A stretch of 64,000 nt of DNA. Origin: Mangrovivirga cuniculi. Lineage in GTDB: Bacteria > Bacteroidota > Bacteroidia > Cytophagales > Cyclobacteriaceae. Positions 28,514-37,740 of the stretch are shown here, piece after piece. The notes beneath the pieces were generated by a model, which was not told the origin of the DNA, ran no database searches, and worked only from the letters and a program-made list of their open reading frames with translations. Both the position numbers and the translations under genes were made by a program. Location: positions 3,598,001 through 3,662,000 of the forward strand of contig NZ_CP028923.1 of assembly GCF_005166025.1 (NCBI RefSeq), written 5' to 3'. The stretch's first letter is position 1, and every line of letters begins with the position of its first letter.

Positions 28514-29821
28514 TTAAACTCCATCCTTTTTGTGTTGCCAGGCCAGCCTGTTCCCGAAAAAATCAGGTGTTAATAAAAACTTATTTTGCCATTCATCTAC
28601 GATATTCCAGTCTTTGCAAAGGGAAGGAGGAATAAAAAAGTGAATGTTTTTACCACCATTATAATGTTTTAGATATCCATGTAAAAGGTGCTTATTAAAA
28701 TATCCTGAAATGGCCTGGATAATCTTAGAATGGTCTTCTAATCGACTTATTTCCCTGGATAAAAATTTACTGATTGCCATAATCAGTTTTTCTTTAGTTC
28801 CTTTAATTTCTTTTACTCCAATTGTCGAGCTTAGATCTATTCCTGTTGCTGCTGACATATCCTTGAAAAAATACCAAATCATATATTCTGAAACCCCATT
28901 AAATATGGTTCCGGGCATAATGGTATCGATAAAAGTAATACACGACCGTGTCAGTTCTTCCCCTTCCGGTGACTGGGCAGATTGGTGCTTTAATATTTTT
29001 ACTGCCAGTTCCCAATTATCTTCTTCTGTTTCAGGAAGAAATGCCATATCAACTCCCATCATATAACCTATTACTCTCCAGCAGTGTAAATAGGCTTCCT
29101 TTTGATCCCGGGTTAATTCTATATTCAGATTCTTTAGTCCGTTAAGAATTATTGGGCTAAACGACATTAATGTGCCGGCAAGATCTTCCTGGTTAATAGG
29201 CTCACCAAGAACATCTACATCCCAACCATTTGGATTAAACCGCTCATGTTTGAGATAATATCTTATGGATGCATGAATTAATCTAACCTTTTGCAGTGTG
29301 ATGACTCCGCTTCCACCACTTGATAATCCTCCGGGAGACATAGCATTAACCACCATTTGAGCAGTTTCCATTAATCTTCTGGTCATCGGATCTGTATCAC
29401 CTCCCCTGTCTAATAATCTGCCGGTTTTGTAGAGTACCTTTGCCCCTTTACTGCATGTATAGCACATGGGTAAAGAAAGCACGTTTAACAACATGAATAT
29501 CTCAGGTCCGAAAAGGCTAAACACCTTCTCTCCCATTTTGATCTTTTTATTATCAATCCAGGAAGGTAATGTACTTGTTCTTTCGAAATATTGGGTAACT
29601 AATTGATATACTTCCTTCGGCAGATCCTTAAACATATCCGGATGATAGCTGTCATTTTTTACTAATTTTAAAAAAACATCATTCACTTTTTCTTCATAAC
29701 CAGATGCGATTATTTGAGCGATAACCTGATCTGCCATGGGGTCGGTATGTTTTCGCTTTCTTTTTAAAAAATCGTTGGTAATTACTTCCGGATTAAATGA
29801 ATCAGCTTGAGACGTAGTCAT
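28514..29821 (-). CDS. Oxygenase of the MpaB/latex-clearing protein (DUF2236) family
   Basis: A 435-residue protein, first gene of the minus-strand operon. The family pattern is visible: IHASIRYYL (about residue 185), EPINQEDLAGTLMSFSPIIL, and HCWRVIGYMMGVD (about 248-260), with a GGGSSGGSGV-like Gly-rich turn (SPGGLSSGGSG) before them. Family members include the fungal ER oxygenase MpaB and bacterial rubber oxygenases, which bind haem b and cleave isoprenoid double bonds. The His and Arg residues of these helices would serve haem binding. The substrate is unknown. No signal peptide, so it is probably cytoplasmic or membrane-associated. Confidence 0.8.
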   Translation of the reverse strand: MTTSQADSFNPEVITNDFLKRKRKHTDPMADQVIAQIIASGYEEKVNDVFLKLVKNDSYHPDMFKDLPKEVYQLVTQYFERTSTLPSWIDNKKIKMGEKVFSLFGPEIFMLLNVLSLPMCYTCSKGAKVLYKTGRLLDRGGDTDPMTRRLMETAQMVVNAMSPGGLSSGGSGVITLQKVRLIHASIRYYLKHERFNPNGWDVDVLGEPINQEDLAGTLMSFSPIILNGLKNLNIELTRDQKEAYLHCWRVIGYMMGVDMAFLPETEEDNWELAVKILKHQSAQSPEGEELTRSCITFIDTIMPGTIFNGVSEYMIWYFFKDMSAATGIDLSSTIGVKEIKGTKEKLIMAISKFLSREISRLEDHSKIIQAISGYFNKHLLHGYLKHYNGGKNIHFFIPPSLCKDWNIVDEWQNKFLLTPDFFGNRLAWQHKKDGV

Positions 29822-30059
29822 TCAATTAAAAAATTGGGTTTTAGATAAAAAATTGTTTTTGCGCAAACAGTACAATAATACAATTTCTTATGTTATAAAC
29901 ATTTAATTTATTATAAAAATAGTCCTTTCGAGCGCATGGTAAACTAAACGCATTTGTTATAGCTGCAATTAGCCATCATTTATCTTCCATCTTCCTGCTT
30001 CTCTTCCACTTGTATAAAATTGGTTTTGAGCATATATATCCTTCAAAAATCACAATACA

Positions 30060-30260
30060 TCATACTCATTCGTAAACGGTTACAAACGGCTACTAATTTA
30101 TCCAATTACAGTCGGTTACAACCATTTACTACGGGTATAAATAATAGAAAAAGTTTGAATTTGAGCTGGAAACAGCTATTTTTAAGATTTAAAGGAATTT
30201 ATTAACAACCGAAACAACGATAGTTATATAAGGAATAGGCCGACAGAGTCGGTGAAATCA
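30060..30260 (+). repeat. Dispersed element R6 (motif array, promoter, leader)
   Basis: Near-twin of R1 located 30 kb away. The array GTAAACGGTTACAAACGG, CTACTAATTTATCC, CGGTTACAACC, TTTACTACGG, GTATAAATAA is followed by TTTG at 30154-30157, a 19-nt spacer with AGCTGGAAACAGC, and TATTTTTA at 30177-30184. Then come ACAACGATAGTTATATAAGG and a hairpin GCCGAC-AGA-GTCGGT (30239-30253), which is different in sequence from that of R1 but paired in the same place. GGAATA/TATTCC close it. It precedes the gene at 30290. The rest of 29822-30059 is A+T-rich and probably contains the promoter of the MpaB operon. Confidence 0.65.
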
Positions 30261-30289
30261 CTTTATTCCAATAAATGGGCTTACCTATT

Positions 30290-30733
30290 ATGAATAATAA
30301 AAAAGTATCTATATCGGAGCCATGCCACATGAAGTGGAATGAGTTGGATAAAATTCAAAAATCAAAAAGCAGACACTGCAGTGAATGTTCTATAGATATT
30401 ATCGACTTCACTACAATGAGCAACGAAGAAATTATTGAATATTTATCAGAAAGAAAAAATAAAAAAGTGTGTGGCAAATTGTTTTCTTCAAATGAACATT
30501 CAAAATATTCAAAAGTGCAAATGAAGGTATTAAACTGGCACGAGAGCATAAAATCCAACTTCAGCAATAGTTACTTCAAATCAGTCGCTTTAGCATTATT
30601 GGGATTGATGGCTACAGCAACCGGATGTGTACAGGAAATCGGCGAACCAGCCTGGCCATGCCGGGAAGAATTGGTACCCGACACAACTACAGTAGATCCA
30701 GGTGATAGTACTTACGTTGAAATTTGTAATTAA
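30290..30733 (+). CDS. Cys/His-motif protein of Bacteroidota with internal lipobox-like segment
   Basis: I prefer ATG 30290 (MNNKKVSISEPCH) over 30275 because it begins at the conserved part; the product is 147 residues. The N-terminal domain SEPCHMKWNELDK, SRHCSECSIDIIDFTTMS, EEIIEYLSERK, VCGKL is a short conserved Cys/His module found at the N-terminus of various Bacteroidota membrane proteins, sometimes before TonB-like domains. It is followed by a hydrophobic stretch (FKSVALALLGLMATATGC) and a short Pro/Asp/Thr-rich tail. The domain may bind a metal. It is preceded by R6. Confidence 0.7.
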   Translation: MNNKKVSISEPCHMKWNELDKIQKSKSRHCSECSIDIIDFTTMSNEEIIEYLSERKNKKVCGKLFSSNEHSKYSKVQMKVLNWHESIKSNFSNSYFKSVALALLGLMATATGCVQEIGEPAWPCREELVPDTTTVDPGDSTYVEICN

Positions 30734-30931
30734 ACAAAGAAGCCAAACCTGGTAATAAATATCAAAATAAATATACTAGCTAATCTACCTTCTATCAGAG
30801 GTTTAGCGAAACTGCAACGCTGAATCTCTTATGAATTGCAGGATTCTTTATAAGATGAAATGCAACAAAAGTGCGGTTATACATTCATTGACACATTTAA
30901 TTGATTGGTAATACCCAGGATACCAATAAAA

Positions 30932-32143
30932 TTAAAAATTCTTTTTCGCAGTATGATCATTTGGAGGGATAAGCAAAAGATCATAGCTATAAATCTCAAA
31001 TTTCTCACGTTCAGTAACCTCCAGTTTTTTAGCTTCAATTTTGTCTCTAACAGGTCGGAGATCTATTAGAGTCCAGCGTTTTTTTTCACCAGCTTTCATG
31101 AAGTTTGATACATCCTCCCATCCTTTTTTACCTGTATAATCTTTTCCGTTTTTATATCTCCTTAAATGTCTGATAGTAAGAAAACCAGTATTATTCTGCT
31201 CTGCTTTTTCCCTTAGGAATTGCCCCACATCATTTACCCCAAATGGCGACTTACCACGGGTAAGATGGACACTCCCTAGCTTCACAAATACTTTTGGATA
31301 CTCTTCATTTACCTTTTCATACTGTTTCTCAAAGTTTGATTTCATATAATCTGCGCGTTGCTGATTGGAGTTTTTTCCACGTACACTTTTACAGTAGATA
31401 TCAAGACTTGTATAAAAATGGTCAATGTGATTTGCAGCCTCTGGTATATCATTAAATTCATTAAAAAATCTTTTCAATCCTTCGTGCTCATAAAGCTCAC
31501 AATAATAACTGTAACCCAAACTGAAATTCGACTTTCTGATCATTTTATGGATGATTTTCTTTAACTCATAATATTCATTTTGTAGTTGCATACCCGGAGA
31601 CTCGTTATAAGAATAGATCGAATCCAAATGCATCTCAAATGAGTTAGCGAACTCCTGATCAAGCCCCCAAAAATCAAACCCTTCCTCTGATGCTTTTTTT
31701 ATAAAAAGTGCATCTTCCTCCCTGTCAACAAATATAATTGGAACCATAGAGCCAAAAAGGCGATTTCCATACGCTCTATTGATATATGCAGTTTTTCTTT
31801 GTGTCTCCTCGGGAGGAATAGCTGATTTCTCAAGAAACTCTGCTGAATAAGGTCCTGTTTCCAGTGCTAAATGGTGGTAATTCGCTTCTGCTAATAAATC
31901 AAGGAAAGCCACTGTAAACAAGCTCAATTGTTCTGACCGGTGTAATTCTGCAAGCCCGACAAATTGTGCAGATCTAACTTCTTTATTCAAAAATTCAGCA
32001 ACATCACCCTCAAGCCTATAATCTGGCGTCAGGGAAAAGTGGAAGGCTTTATTGTTAAGTTCATGTAATAACTTATTTTGAGATCTTAACTTAAAACCTG
32101 ACCATACGGTGATTAATATAAAAGCCGGAATTATGTACTTCAT
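30932..32143 (-). CDS. Erythromycin esterase/ChaN-like secreted protein
   Basis: A 403-residue protein with an N-terminal membrane or signal segment (IIPAFILITVWSGF). The core pattern FVGLAELHRSEQLSLFTVAF, HLALETGPYS and FDFWGLDQEF matches the EreA/ChaN/TIKI-type superfamily, where the His and Glu residues line the active site. Hydrolase activity towards a lactone, haem handling or peptide cleavage are known for distant members; none can be chosen from sequence. It is transcribed away from the AraC gene at 32263, with 119 bp between the starts, so a shared control region is possible. Confidence 0.65.
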   Translation of the reverse strand: MKYIIPAFILITVWSGFKLRSQNKLLHELNNKAFHFSLTPDYRLEGDVAEFLNKEVRSAQFVGLAELHRSEQLSLFTVAFLDLLAEANYHHLALETGPYSAEFLEKSAIPPEETQRKTAYINRAYGNRLFGSMVPIIFVDREEDALFIKKASEEGFDFWGLDQEFANSFEMHLDSIYSYNESPGMQLQNEYYELKKIIHKMIRKSNFSLGYSYYCELYEHEGLKRFFNEFNDIPEAANHIDHFYTSLDIYCKSVRGKNSNQQRADYMKSNFEKQYEKVNEEYPKVFVKLGSVHLTRGKSPFGVNDVGQFLREKAEQNNTGFLTIRHLRRYKNGKDYTGKKGWEDVSNFMKAGEKKRWTLIDLRPVRDKIEAKKLEVTEREKFEIYSYDLLLIPPNDHTAKKNF

Positions 32144-32262
32144 AAAAATTGTAGTTTGATTAAGCTCTCCAAGAATAGCATATTGTTCCTACTCCAACAC
32201 AAGCTTGTAAATTCCATTTATTCATTTAAATTGAGACATCAGAAAAAATTTAGCAATACTGA

Positions 32263-33327
32263 ATGGACCTGGAACTTTTTATTGTAAGTGCCGGATGTAT
32301 CAATGCCCTGATATTACTAATGGCACTAAGTGCACTAAAGGGCAAAATCAAAAGAGCCAGTCGCCTGCTCGGTTTATTCATTTTCAGCTATTTTATATCC
32401 CTGACAAATTGGATAATTATACCTCCCATAGCTTTCCGATTGGGAGTTTTACCGTTCTGGCTTCCCAGTCTTTTTTTTATCGCCCCACTGGGATATTTTT
32501 TCTTTCGGGCTATTGATAATCCTACCTTTAAGATCAAAGGCTTATTTCTCTTGTTTTTCCTTCCAGGGATACTAGATGTCATTTTCCATATAATTCAATA
32601 TATCTATTTCCTTTTGAAGATTGGAAACACATACGTTTTTATGATGAATAGAGGCTTCGTTTATTTTATGCACGATGGAATAGCCATCATATTCAATCTT
32701 ATCTGCTTTGTATTCGTCCTGAAGTTTGTATTCACCCTTCGACATGTAGAAGCCCCTGCAAAAAAATTTTACAGACTATTTGTCGTATTTATGGGTTATA
32801 TGACTGTTCGGTGGGTCACGTTTTACTTACTGGACTTATTTAATCCGAAAGCATTAAACAGTGATCTCTTCCTGGGTGCCTGGGTGTTGGAAATGATCGG
32901 TTTGTTGATTATTGGTTATAAAGGACTAATAGATTCCCGTCTATTTAATATAAGGCAGCAAAAAAATTCCTCAATTACTACATCCGAGATTAATAAAAAG
33001 AGCAAACTATTATTAGAAATCCTGAATGAAAAGAAATTGTATTTAAAACCAGACTTAAATAGAAAAGACTTAGCAGAAGAATTGGGAACATCTGAAGTTA
33101 CGATATCACATATCCTCAATAAAGGACTTGGAACAGGGTTTTATCCTTTAGTAAATAGATATCGAGCTCTTGAAGTTATCCGGATGCTAAAAGCAGGTGA
33201 CCATCATTCCTTTACCCTTGAAACGCTGGCCCGGAAAGCAGGCTTTGGATCATTAACTACCTTCAACAAGGCTTTTAAATCTGAAACAGGCCTGACACCA
33301 AAAGGATACCTTCACACAATTAATTAG
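32263..33327 (+). CDS. Membrane-anchored AraC-family transcriptional regulator
   Basis: A 354-residue protein. The N-terminal two-thirds contain seven predicted membrane helices (first at about 5-24). The last 100 residues are a double helix-turn-helix AraC domain (DLNRKDLAEELGTSEVTISH, then LETLARKAGFGSLTTFNKAF and SETGLTPKGYL). The 7TM-AraC architecture is common in Bacteroidota, where the membrane part probably senses a ligand and the DNA-binding domain acts from the membrane. It is divergent from the EreA/ChaN-like gene, which is the obvious candidate target. Confidence 0.85.
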   Translation: MDLELFIVSAGCINALILLMALSALKGKIKRASRLLGLFIFSYFISLTNWIIIPPIAFRLGVLPFWLPSLFFIAPLGYFFFRAIDNPTFKIKGLFLLFFLPGILDVIFHIIQYIYFLLKIGNTYVFMMNRGFVYFMHDGIAIIFNLICFVFVLKFVFTLRHVEAPAKKFYRLFVVFMGYMTVRWVTFYLLDLFNPKALNSDLFLGAWVLEMIGLLIIGYKGLIDSRLFNIRQQKNSSITTSEINKKSKLLLEILNEKKLYLKPDLNRKDLAEELGTSEVTISHILNKGLGTGFYPLVNRYRALEVIRMLKAGDHHSFTLETLARKAGFGSLTTFNKAFKSETGLTPKGYLHTIN

Positions 33328-33859
33328 GTCTGGCATGCACTACCTTCGAAAATTCTTGCGAATCAAGGCCTTAATTAAAGAGAATTGCTAATAAAATAAT
33401 ACTAGCTACTACATTATTAATCTAAGCACATAATTAATTGAAATTAGATTTCTCATATTAGTTGCTTTTAAAAATTGAACACAGATGATAACCAACTTCA
33501 TAAAATACATGTCAGGTAATTTTTCATTTCCTTAAGTACGTGTTGACACAAGTCCCGACAACTCCAGAGCAATTAATTGTTATAAAATGTAGAATTTCGC
33601 AAAATTCAAAAAGTCACAACACCTGATGTATCAGCAGTGATGATGATACTTGATAAATCACATTTACAAAAAATGATGACAAAGCTATATTGAAGCATAA
33701 ATAACAAGTCATCAATATAACTTTCGGTTAACAATCGCTTTATTTTTAATTAACCTAACATCTTTAATTATTCATAATTTTCTAAAAATCTGATATTGGA
33801 CTCTTTAATATAGACAGAATATAATTTGGCGATAAATACTTAATTCAAATTAATCTATG
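33328..33859. other. Long gene-free interval
   Basis: Over 530 bp without a supported gene, with many stops in all frames, A+T-rich, with no strong hairpin. Its right edge runs into the promoter at 33860. Confidence 0.35.
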
Positions 33860-33890
33860 TTTGTTTTGTAAAAATAAATCTTTACATTGC
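33860..33890 (+). promoter_or_regulatory. Bacteroidota-type promoter of the M43 lipoprotease gene
   Basis: TTTG (33860-33863), exactly 19 nt, then TACATTGC (33883-33890), fitting -33 TTTG / -7 TAnnTTTG. It lies 30 bp upstream of the ATG at 33920, so the leader would be about 23 nt. Confidence 0.6.
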
Positions 33891-33919
33891 GAACTTTATC
33901 AAACCAAACCAAAAACCTA

Positions 33920-35014
33920 ATGAGAAAAGTTTTAATACTTCTTTTTGTTACAGGATTTATTTTCACAGCCTGTAACGATGAAACTCCAAACATGGTCGCA
34001 GATAAGGATGAGCAAGTTTCTGTTGATATGAGCGACTTTTATCTTTACACTAATGCGGACGATGAGGCTTCACGTACAAATGGCGGTAAGGCTTGTCACA
34101 CCATGAAGGTGTTAAACAGACAGTTGAGCGAAAACCCTGGACTTTATAACAGAATGTACAATGTTGAAAAACAGGTTAGACAGTTTATCGCTGCTAAAAA
34201 ACCTTCTGGCACTCCGGGCAACGGAAATGGCGGTGGCAATAATGGTGGTGATGATGGAGACGGTGGAACTGGCGATCCAGTTGATGATGGATTAGGTTCG
34301 ATCAACATCCCTGTTTATGTACACGTGATATACAGCAACTCACAGGAAAACATTAGCGATGCGCAGATTCAGTCTCAGATTGATGTTTTAAACGCTGACT
34401 TCAATCTTACTAACAATGATGCATCAAACACTCCTACTGAATTCACTGATGTGCTAGCTGATGCTGATATTAACTTCACTTTAGCCGGAGTAACCAGAAA
34501 AGCTTCTTCAAGAACTGAATGGGGAACAAGAGATGAAATGAAGTTTGCATCTAACGGTGGTGTAGATGTCGTAACTCCTGAGTCTGCATTGAATATCTGG
34601 GTATGTAACATCGGTGGTGGCATATTAGGTTATGCTCAATTCCCTGGTGGCGACCCTGCAACTGACGGTGTTGTTGTTGGACCTGAGTTTTTCGGAGATA
34701 CTGGTTATTTAGCTGCTCCTTTTGACAAAGGAAGAACTACTACTCACGAAGTTGGACACTACCTTAACCTTAGACACATCTGGGGTGACGGAAGATGTAA
34801 GCAGGATGACTTCGTTGCTGACACTCCTTCTTCTGACGGACCTAACTACGGATGTCCTTCTTACCCTACTGTAAACTGCAGATCTAACGACATGACAATG
34901 AACTACATGGACTATGTTAATGACGAGTGCATGTACATGTTCTCTGAAGGTCAGAAAGCAAGAATGCGAGCATTATTTGCTGCTGGTGGAGCAAGAGAAT
35001 CTCTATACAACTAA
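33920..35014 (+). CDS. M43 (pappalysin-like) zinc metalloprotease, lipoprotein
   Basis: The start is ATG 33920; the TTG further upstream lies in the promoter. The 364-residue product has a lipobox (LFVTGFIFTAC), a Gly/Asn/Asp-rich linker at about residues 95-130, and a metzincin domain. Its zinc motif is HEVGHYLNLRHIWGD (first His at about residue 276), with a Met-turn in MTMNYMDYV. Calcium/disulphide features shared with M43 are the DDFVADTP and YGCPSY segments. It should be a surface or periplasmic protease tethered by lipid. It is clearly a paralogue of the T9SS protease at 46936 (shared QENISDAQIQSQID and GGGILGYAQFPGGDPATDGV) but has no sorting domain. Confidence 0.9.
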   Translation: MRKVLILLFVTGFIFTACNDETPNMVADKDEQVSVDMSDFYLYTNADDEASRTNGGKACHTMKVLNRQLSENPGLYNRMYNVEKQVRQFIAAKKPSGTPGNGNGGGNNGGDDGDGGTGDPVDDGLGSINIPVYVHVIYSNSQENISDAQIQSQIDVLNADFNLTNNDASNTPTEFTDVLADADINFTLAGVTRKASSRTEWGTRDEMKFASNGGVDVVTPESALNIWVCNIGGGILGYAQFPGGDPATDGVVVGPEFFGDTGYLAAPFDKGRTTTHEVGHYLNLRHIWGDGRCKQDDFVADTPSSDGPNYGCPSYPTVNCRSNDMTMNYMDYVNDECMYMFSEGQKARMRALFAAGGARESLYN

Positions 35015-35042
35015 TAAGAATATCATTTAATCTCAATAATAA

Positions 35043-35076
35043 TAACCGACCAGGAAATTCCTGGTCGGTTTTATTT
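35043..35076 (+). terminator. Rho-independent terminator
   Basis: A 13-bp stem AACCGACCAGGAA/TTCCTGGTCGGTT with almost no loop, followed by TTATTTT, 30 bp after the protease stop codon. Confidence 0.85.
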
Positions 35077-35309
35077 TATCCCCATCTATTAAACGTAATA
35101 ACACCTGCTTTCATAAAATTAACCATACACTCCAACATTAGTATCCCCATCTATAAGGTATCAATTAACAACTCTCTCTATTCTGATTGACGCTACTGGA
35201 AATTATTTATCCGTCTGTCTACTGCAACTCTCCGTCTGTCGACACTACCGATTTTGAGTCATAATTCTTCATAAGTTAGAGCAAGAAGAATCAAACTTTA
35301 ATCAATATC

Positions 35310-36647
35310 ATGAATCGACTAAAAGAAATTATTACTCTGATTTTCATTTGCTTGCCTATCTTTAGCTACGGGCAATCCAAAGAAGAAATAATCAAAAAAG
35401 CACAGGAGCTAATGCTGGAAAACTATATTTTTCTGGATAAAGCCGGGAAAACTAATACCCATCTGGATAAGTTGCTAAAATCGAACTACTTCGATGAGTT
35501 TAAAGAACCTAAAAAATTTGCCAGGGCCCTTTCAAAGGAGATGCAAAAAATCACCAAAGATAAACACCTTAACATCACCCCGCCTCCACCTCCACCCCAT
35601 CCTAATTCTGAAACTGATTTTATAACCAGACATCTGGAAATTTACGAGCGGTTTAGAGAAGGTGGATTTGGAAAAATTAACCTGCTTAAGGGTAATGTTG
35701 GCTACGTAGAACTTAAAGGGTTTAGAAAGGAAGATATACCAAAAGTTGATGCTATAATGGACTACCTGTCTACAGCTGATGCAATTATTATCGATTTGAG
35801 GGGAAATGGCGGTGGAAATAGTCTCGGATTATACTGGAGCAGCTATTTCCTGGGAGAAAACATTCCACTCAGTGGTGTATATGAAAGACGAACCGACACT
35901 TACAAAGAGCTAAAGACAGTTTCTGTTAAGGGAAGAAACAGAATGGAAGTCCCCCTCTTTGTTTTAACTAGTGATTTCACTTTTTCGGCAGCAGAAGCTT
36001 TTGCCTATGATTTACAAAGCAGAAAACGAGCGATAATAATTGGTGAAAGTACCGGTGGTGGAGCTCACCCCGTAAACCATATGCCATTAACAGGAGGTTA
36101 TGGAATTATAATGCCTTATGCCAGATCGATTAACCCAATAACAAAAACTAACTGGGAAGGTGTCGGTGTCCAACCTGATATTCCTGTTACAAAGGAAGAA
36201 GCGTTTTCAAAAGCACATGAACTTGCAATCAAAGCAGCGACAGACTACAGAGAAGAACCTTTCAACAAGCTTAAGACTATTCTCTTAAAGAAAAAACTGA
36301 CAACTGATGATGAATCCCAGGTTTATGATCTAATAAGTTTATTATTGAGCAGAAAACACATTGAAAAATTTATGGTCAATGATATGGGTTATTTCTACCT
36401 GGATAACCATCAAATACATTCGGCTTTGGCTATATTTAAAGCAAATTTAAAGATTTTCCCGGGTTCTCCGAATGCGCATGATAGTTATGCTGAAGGTCTG
36501 GCACTAAATGGCGAAAAAAACCAGGCTTTAAAGCATTATAAAAAGGCAGTAAAGCTGGCTGAAGAGCAAAATGATCCCAGACTGCTGTCATATAAGAAGA
36601 ACCTGTCAGATTTTAAAGCAACTATCACCTCTGTGACGGGCCAGTAA
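35310..36647 (+). CDS. Secreted S41 family peptidase with C-terminal TPR
   Basis: A 445-residue protein with a signal peptide (LIFICLPIFSYGQ). A Pro-rich stretch (PPPPPPHP, about residue 90) precedes the S41 catalytic domain: VGYVELKGFRKEDIP, IIIDLRGNGGGNSLGL, nucleophile Ser in FTFSAAEAFAYDL, and GESTGGGAHPVN. No PDZ domain is obvious, as in the interphotoreceptor-retinoid-binding-like S41B group. The C-terminus (about 345-445) has TPR-like helices. It is followed after 28 bp by the LytS kinase and may be co-transcribed with it, linking the peptidase to a signalling pair. Confidence 0.85.
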   Translation: MNRLKEIITLIFICLPIFSYGQSKEEIIKKAQELMLENYIFLDKAGKTNTHLDKLLKSNYFDEFKEPKKFARALSKEMQKITKDKHLNITPPPPPPHPNSETDFITRHLEIYERFREGGFGKINLLKGNVGYVELKGFRKEDIPKVDAIMDYLSTADAIIIDLRGNGGGNSLGLYWSSYFLGENIPLSGVYERRTDTYKELKTVSVKGRNRMEVPLFVLTSDFTFSAAEAFAYDLQSRKRAIIIGESTGGGAHPVNHMPLTGGYGIIMPYARSINPITKTNWEGVGVQPDIPVTKEEAFSKAHELAIKAATDYREEPFNKLKTILLKKKLTTDDESQVYDLISLLLSRKHIEKFMVNDMGYFYLDNHQIHSALAIFKANLKIFPGSPNAHDSYAEGLALNGEKNQALKHYKKAVKLAEEQNDPRLLSYKKNLSDFKATITSVTGQ

Positions 36648-36675
36648 CAAACCGATTTACAGAAGGTATTTTTTA

Positions 36676-37740
36676 ATGAAGGAACTGCATCACATGTTTA
36701 AATCAAGAAAAACCATTGGTCATATCATCTTTTGGTGTGTGATGCTTCTTTATTATATCAGTTCGGCATGGCCACACGAAAAAGATAAGTTATTCTTATT
36801 GGAGCGAATGCTGGCAAAAACAACTGTACAATTTATTCTTGCTTATGCATTTATATACATTCTTCTCCCTCTTTTTATTGTAAAGAAGAAAAAATTACTA
36901 TTCATAGTATTAGGTCTGGCAGCAGTGTATTGCGCCTATGTTTCACATACAGCAATACGCTGCTTTTACTTATTGCCTAAATATCCGGAGATTTATCAGT
37001 ACAGGCCTCCGCTGAATTTTATAGAACGGATAACTAATGGATATGCCTTTATGGGAAGTATAACAGGGCTAATATTTCCTGCTATTATATTAATTGTAAT
37101 CGATTATTACAGAAAACAAAAAGAAATCATAAGCCTGAGAGAACAAAAAAAGACAACAGAACTACAATTGCTCAAGCATCAGTTAAACCCCCATTTTCTT
37201 TTTAACACACTTAATAACCTGTATGCTCTTGCATTAAAAAAATCAGACCAAACTCCAGAGGTAATAGAAAAATTATCTGATATTCTGGATTATATTTTAT
37301 ATCAATGTGAGGCGAGGTATGTATCGGTTTCGAATGAGGTAAAGCTGATTGAAAATTACATCTCCCTGGAAAAAGTAAGGTATGGAAAGCGGTTAAACAT
37401 AACTTTTGATTCACAGGTTAACAATGAAGTGAAAATTGCCCCTCTTTTACTGCTTACCTTTGTAGAAAACGCCTTCAAGCATGGTGTTAACCAGGAAATA
37501 AATCAGGCATCTATTAATATAAAGCTTATTACATCTAATGAAAAAATTGCTTTTTGTATAGAAAATACCAAACCAAAGACTGAACTAACAGACAATAATC
37601 AGTCCCGATCAGCTATTGGACTCAGTAATATTGAAAAACAGCTTCAACTATTGTACCCTGGTAATCAATACTCCTTGAAAATTAATGAAGAAAAAGATTC
37701 GTTTAAAGTAAAATTAACCCTGGATGCTAATGGCGTATAG
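36676..37740 (+). CDS. LytS-type sensor histidine kinase
   Basis: A 354-residue protein with four membrane helices (residues about 12-140), a coiled coil, and the His_kinase domain: LKHQLNPHFLFNTLNNLY contains the phospho-acceptor His, and LLLTFVENAFKHGV is the N-box of the ATPase. A second possible start lies six codons downstream. The stop overlaps the start of the response regulator by 11-17 bp, giving a coupled pair. The input signal is not evident. The neighbouring TonB receptor genes are the natural target candidates. Confidence 0.88.
   Translation: MKELHHMFKSRKTIGHIIFWCVMLLYYISSAWPHEKDKLFLLERMLAKTTVQFILAYAFIYILLPLFIVKKKKLLFIVLGLAAVYCAYVSHTAIRCFYLLPKYPEIYQYRPPLNFIERITNGYAFMGSITGLIFPAIILIVIDYYRKQKEIISLREQKKTTELQLLKHQLNPHFLFNTLNNLYALALKKSDQTPEVIEKLSDILDYILYQCEARYVSVSNEVKLIENYISLEKVRYGKRLNITFDSQVNNEVKIAPLLLLTFVENAFKHGVNQEINQASINIKLITSNEKIAFCIENTKPKTELTDNNQSRSAIGLSNIEKQLQLLYPGNQYSLKINEEKDSFKVKLTLDANGV

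Noticed and set aside
22559-29821. Photoreceptor or carotenoid role for the MpaB-membrane protein-kinase operon
   Set aside because: The membrane protein only vaguely resembles carotenoid enzymes and no chromophore-binding motif is visible; kept as unknown.
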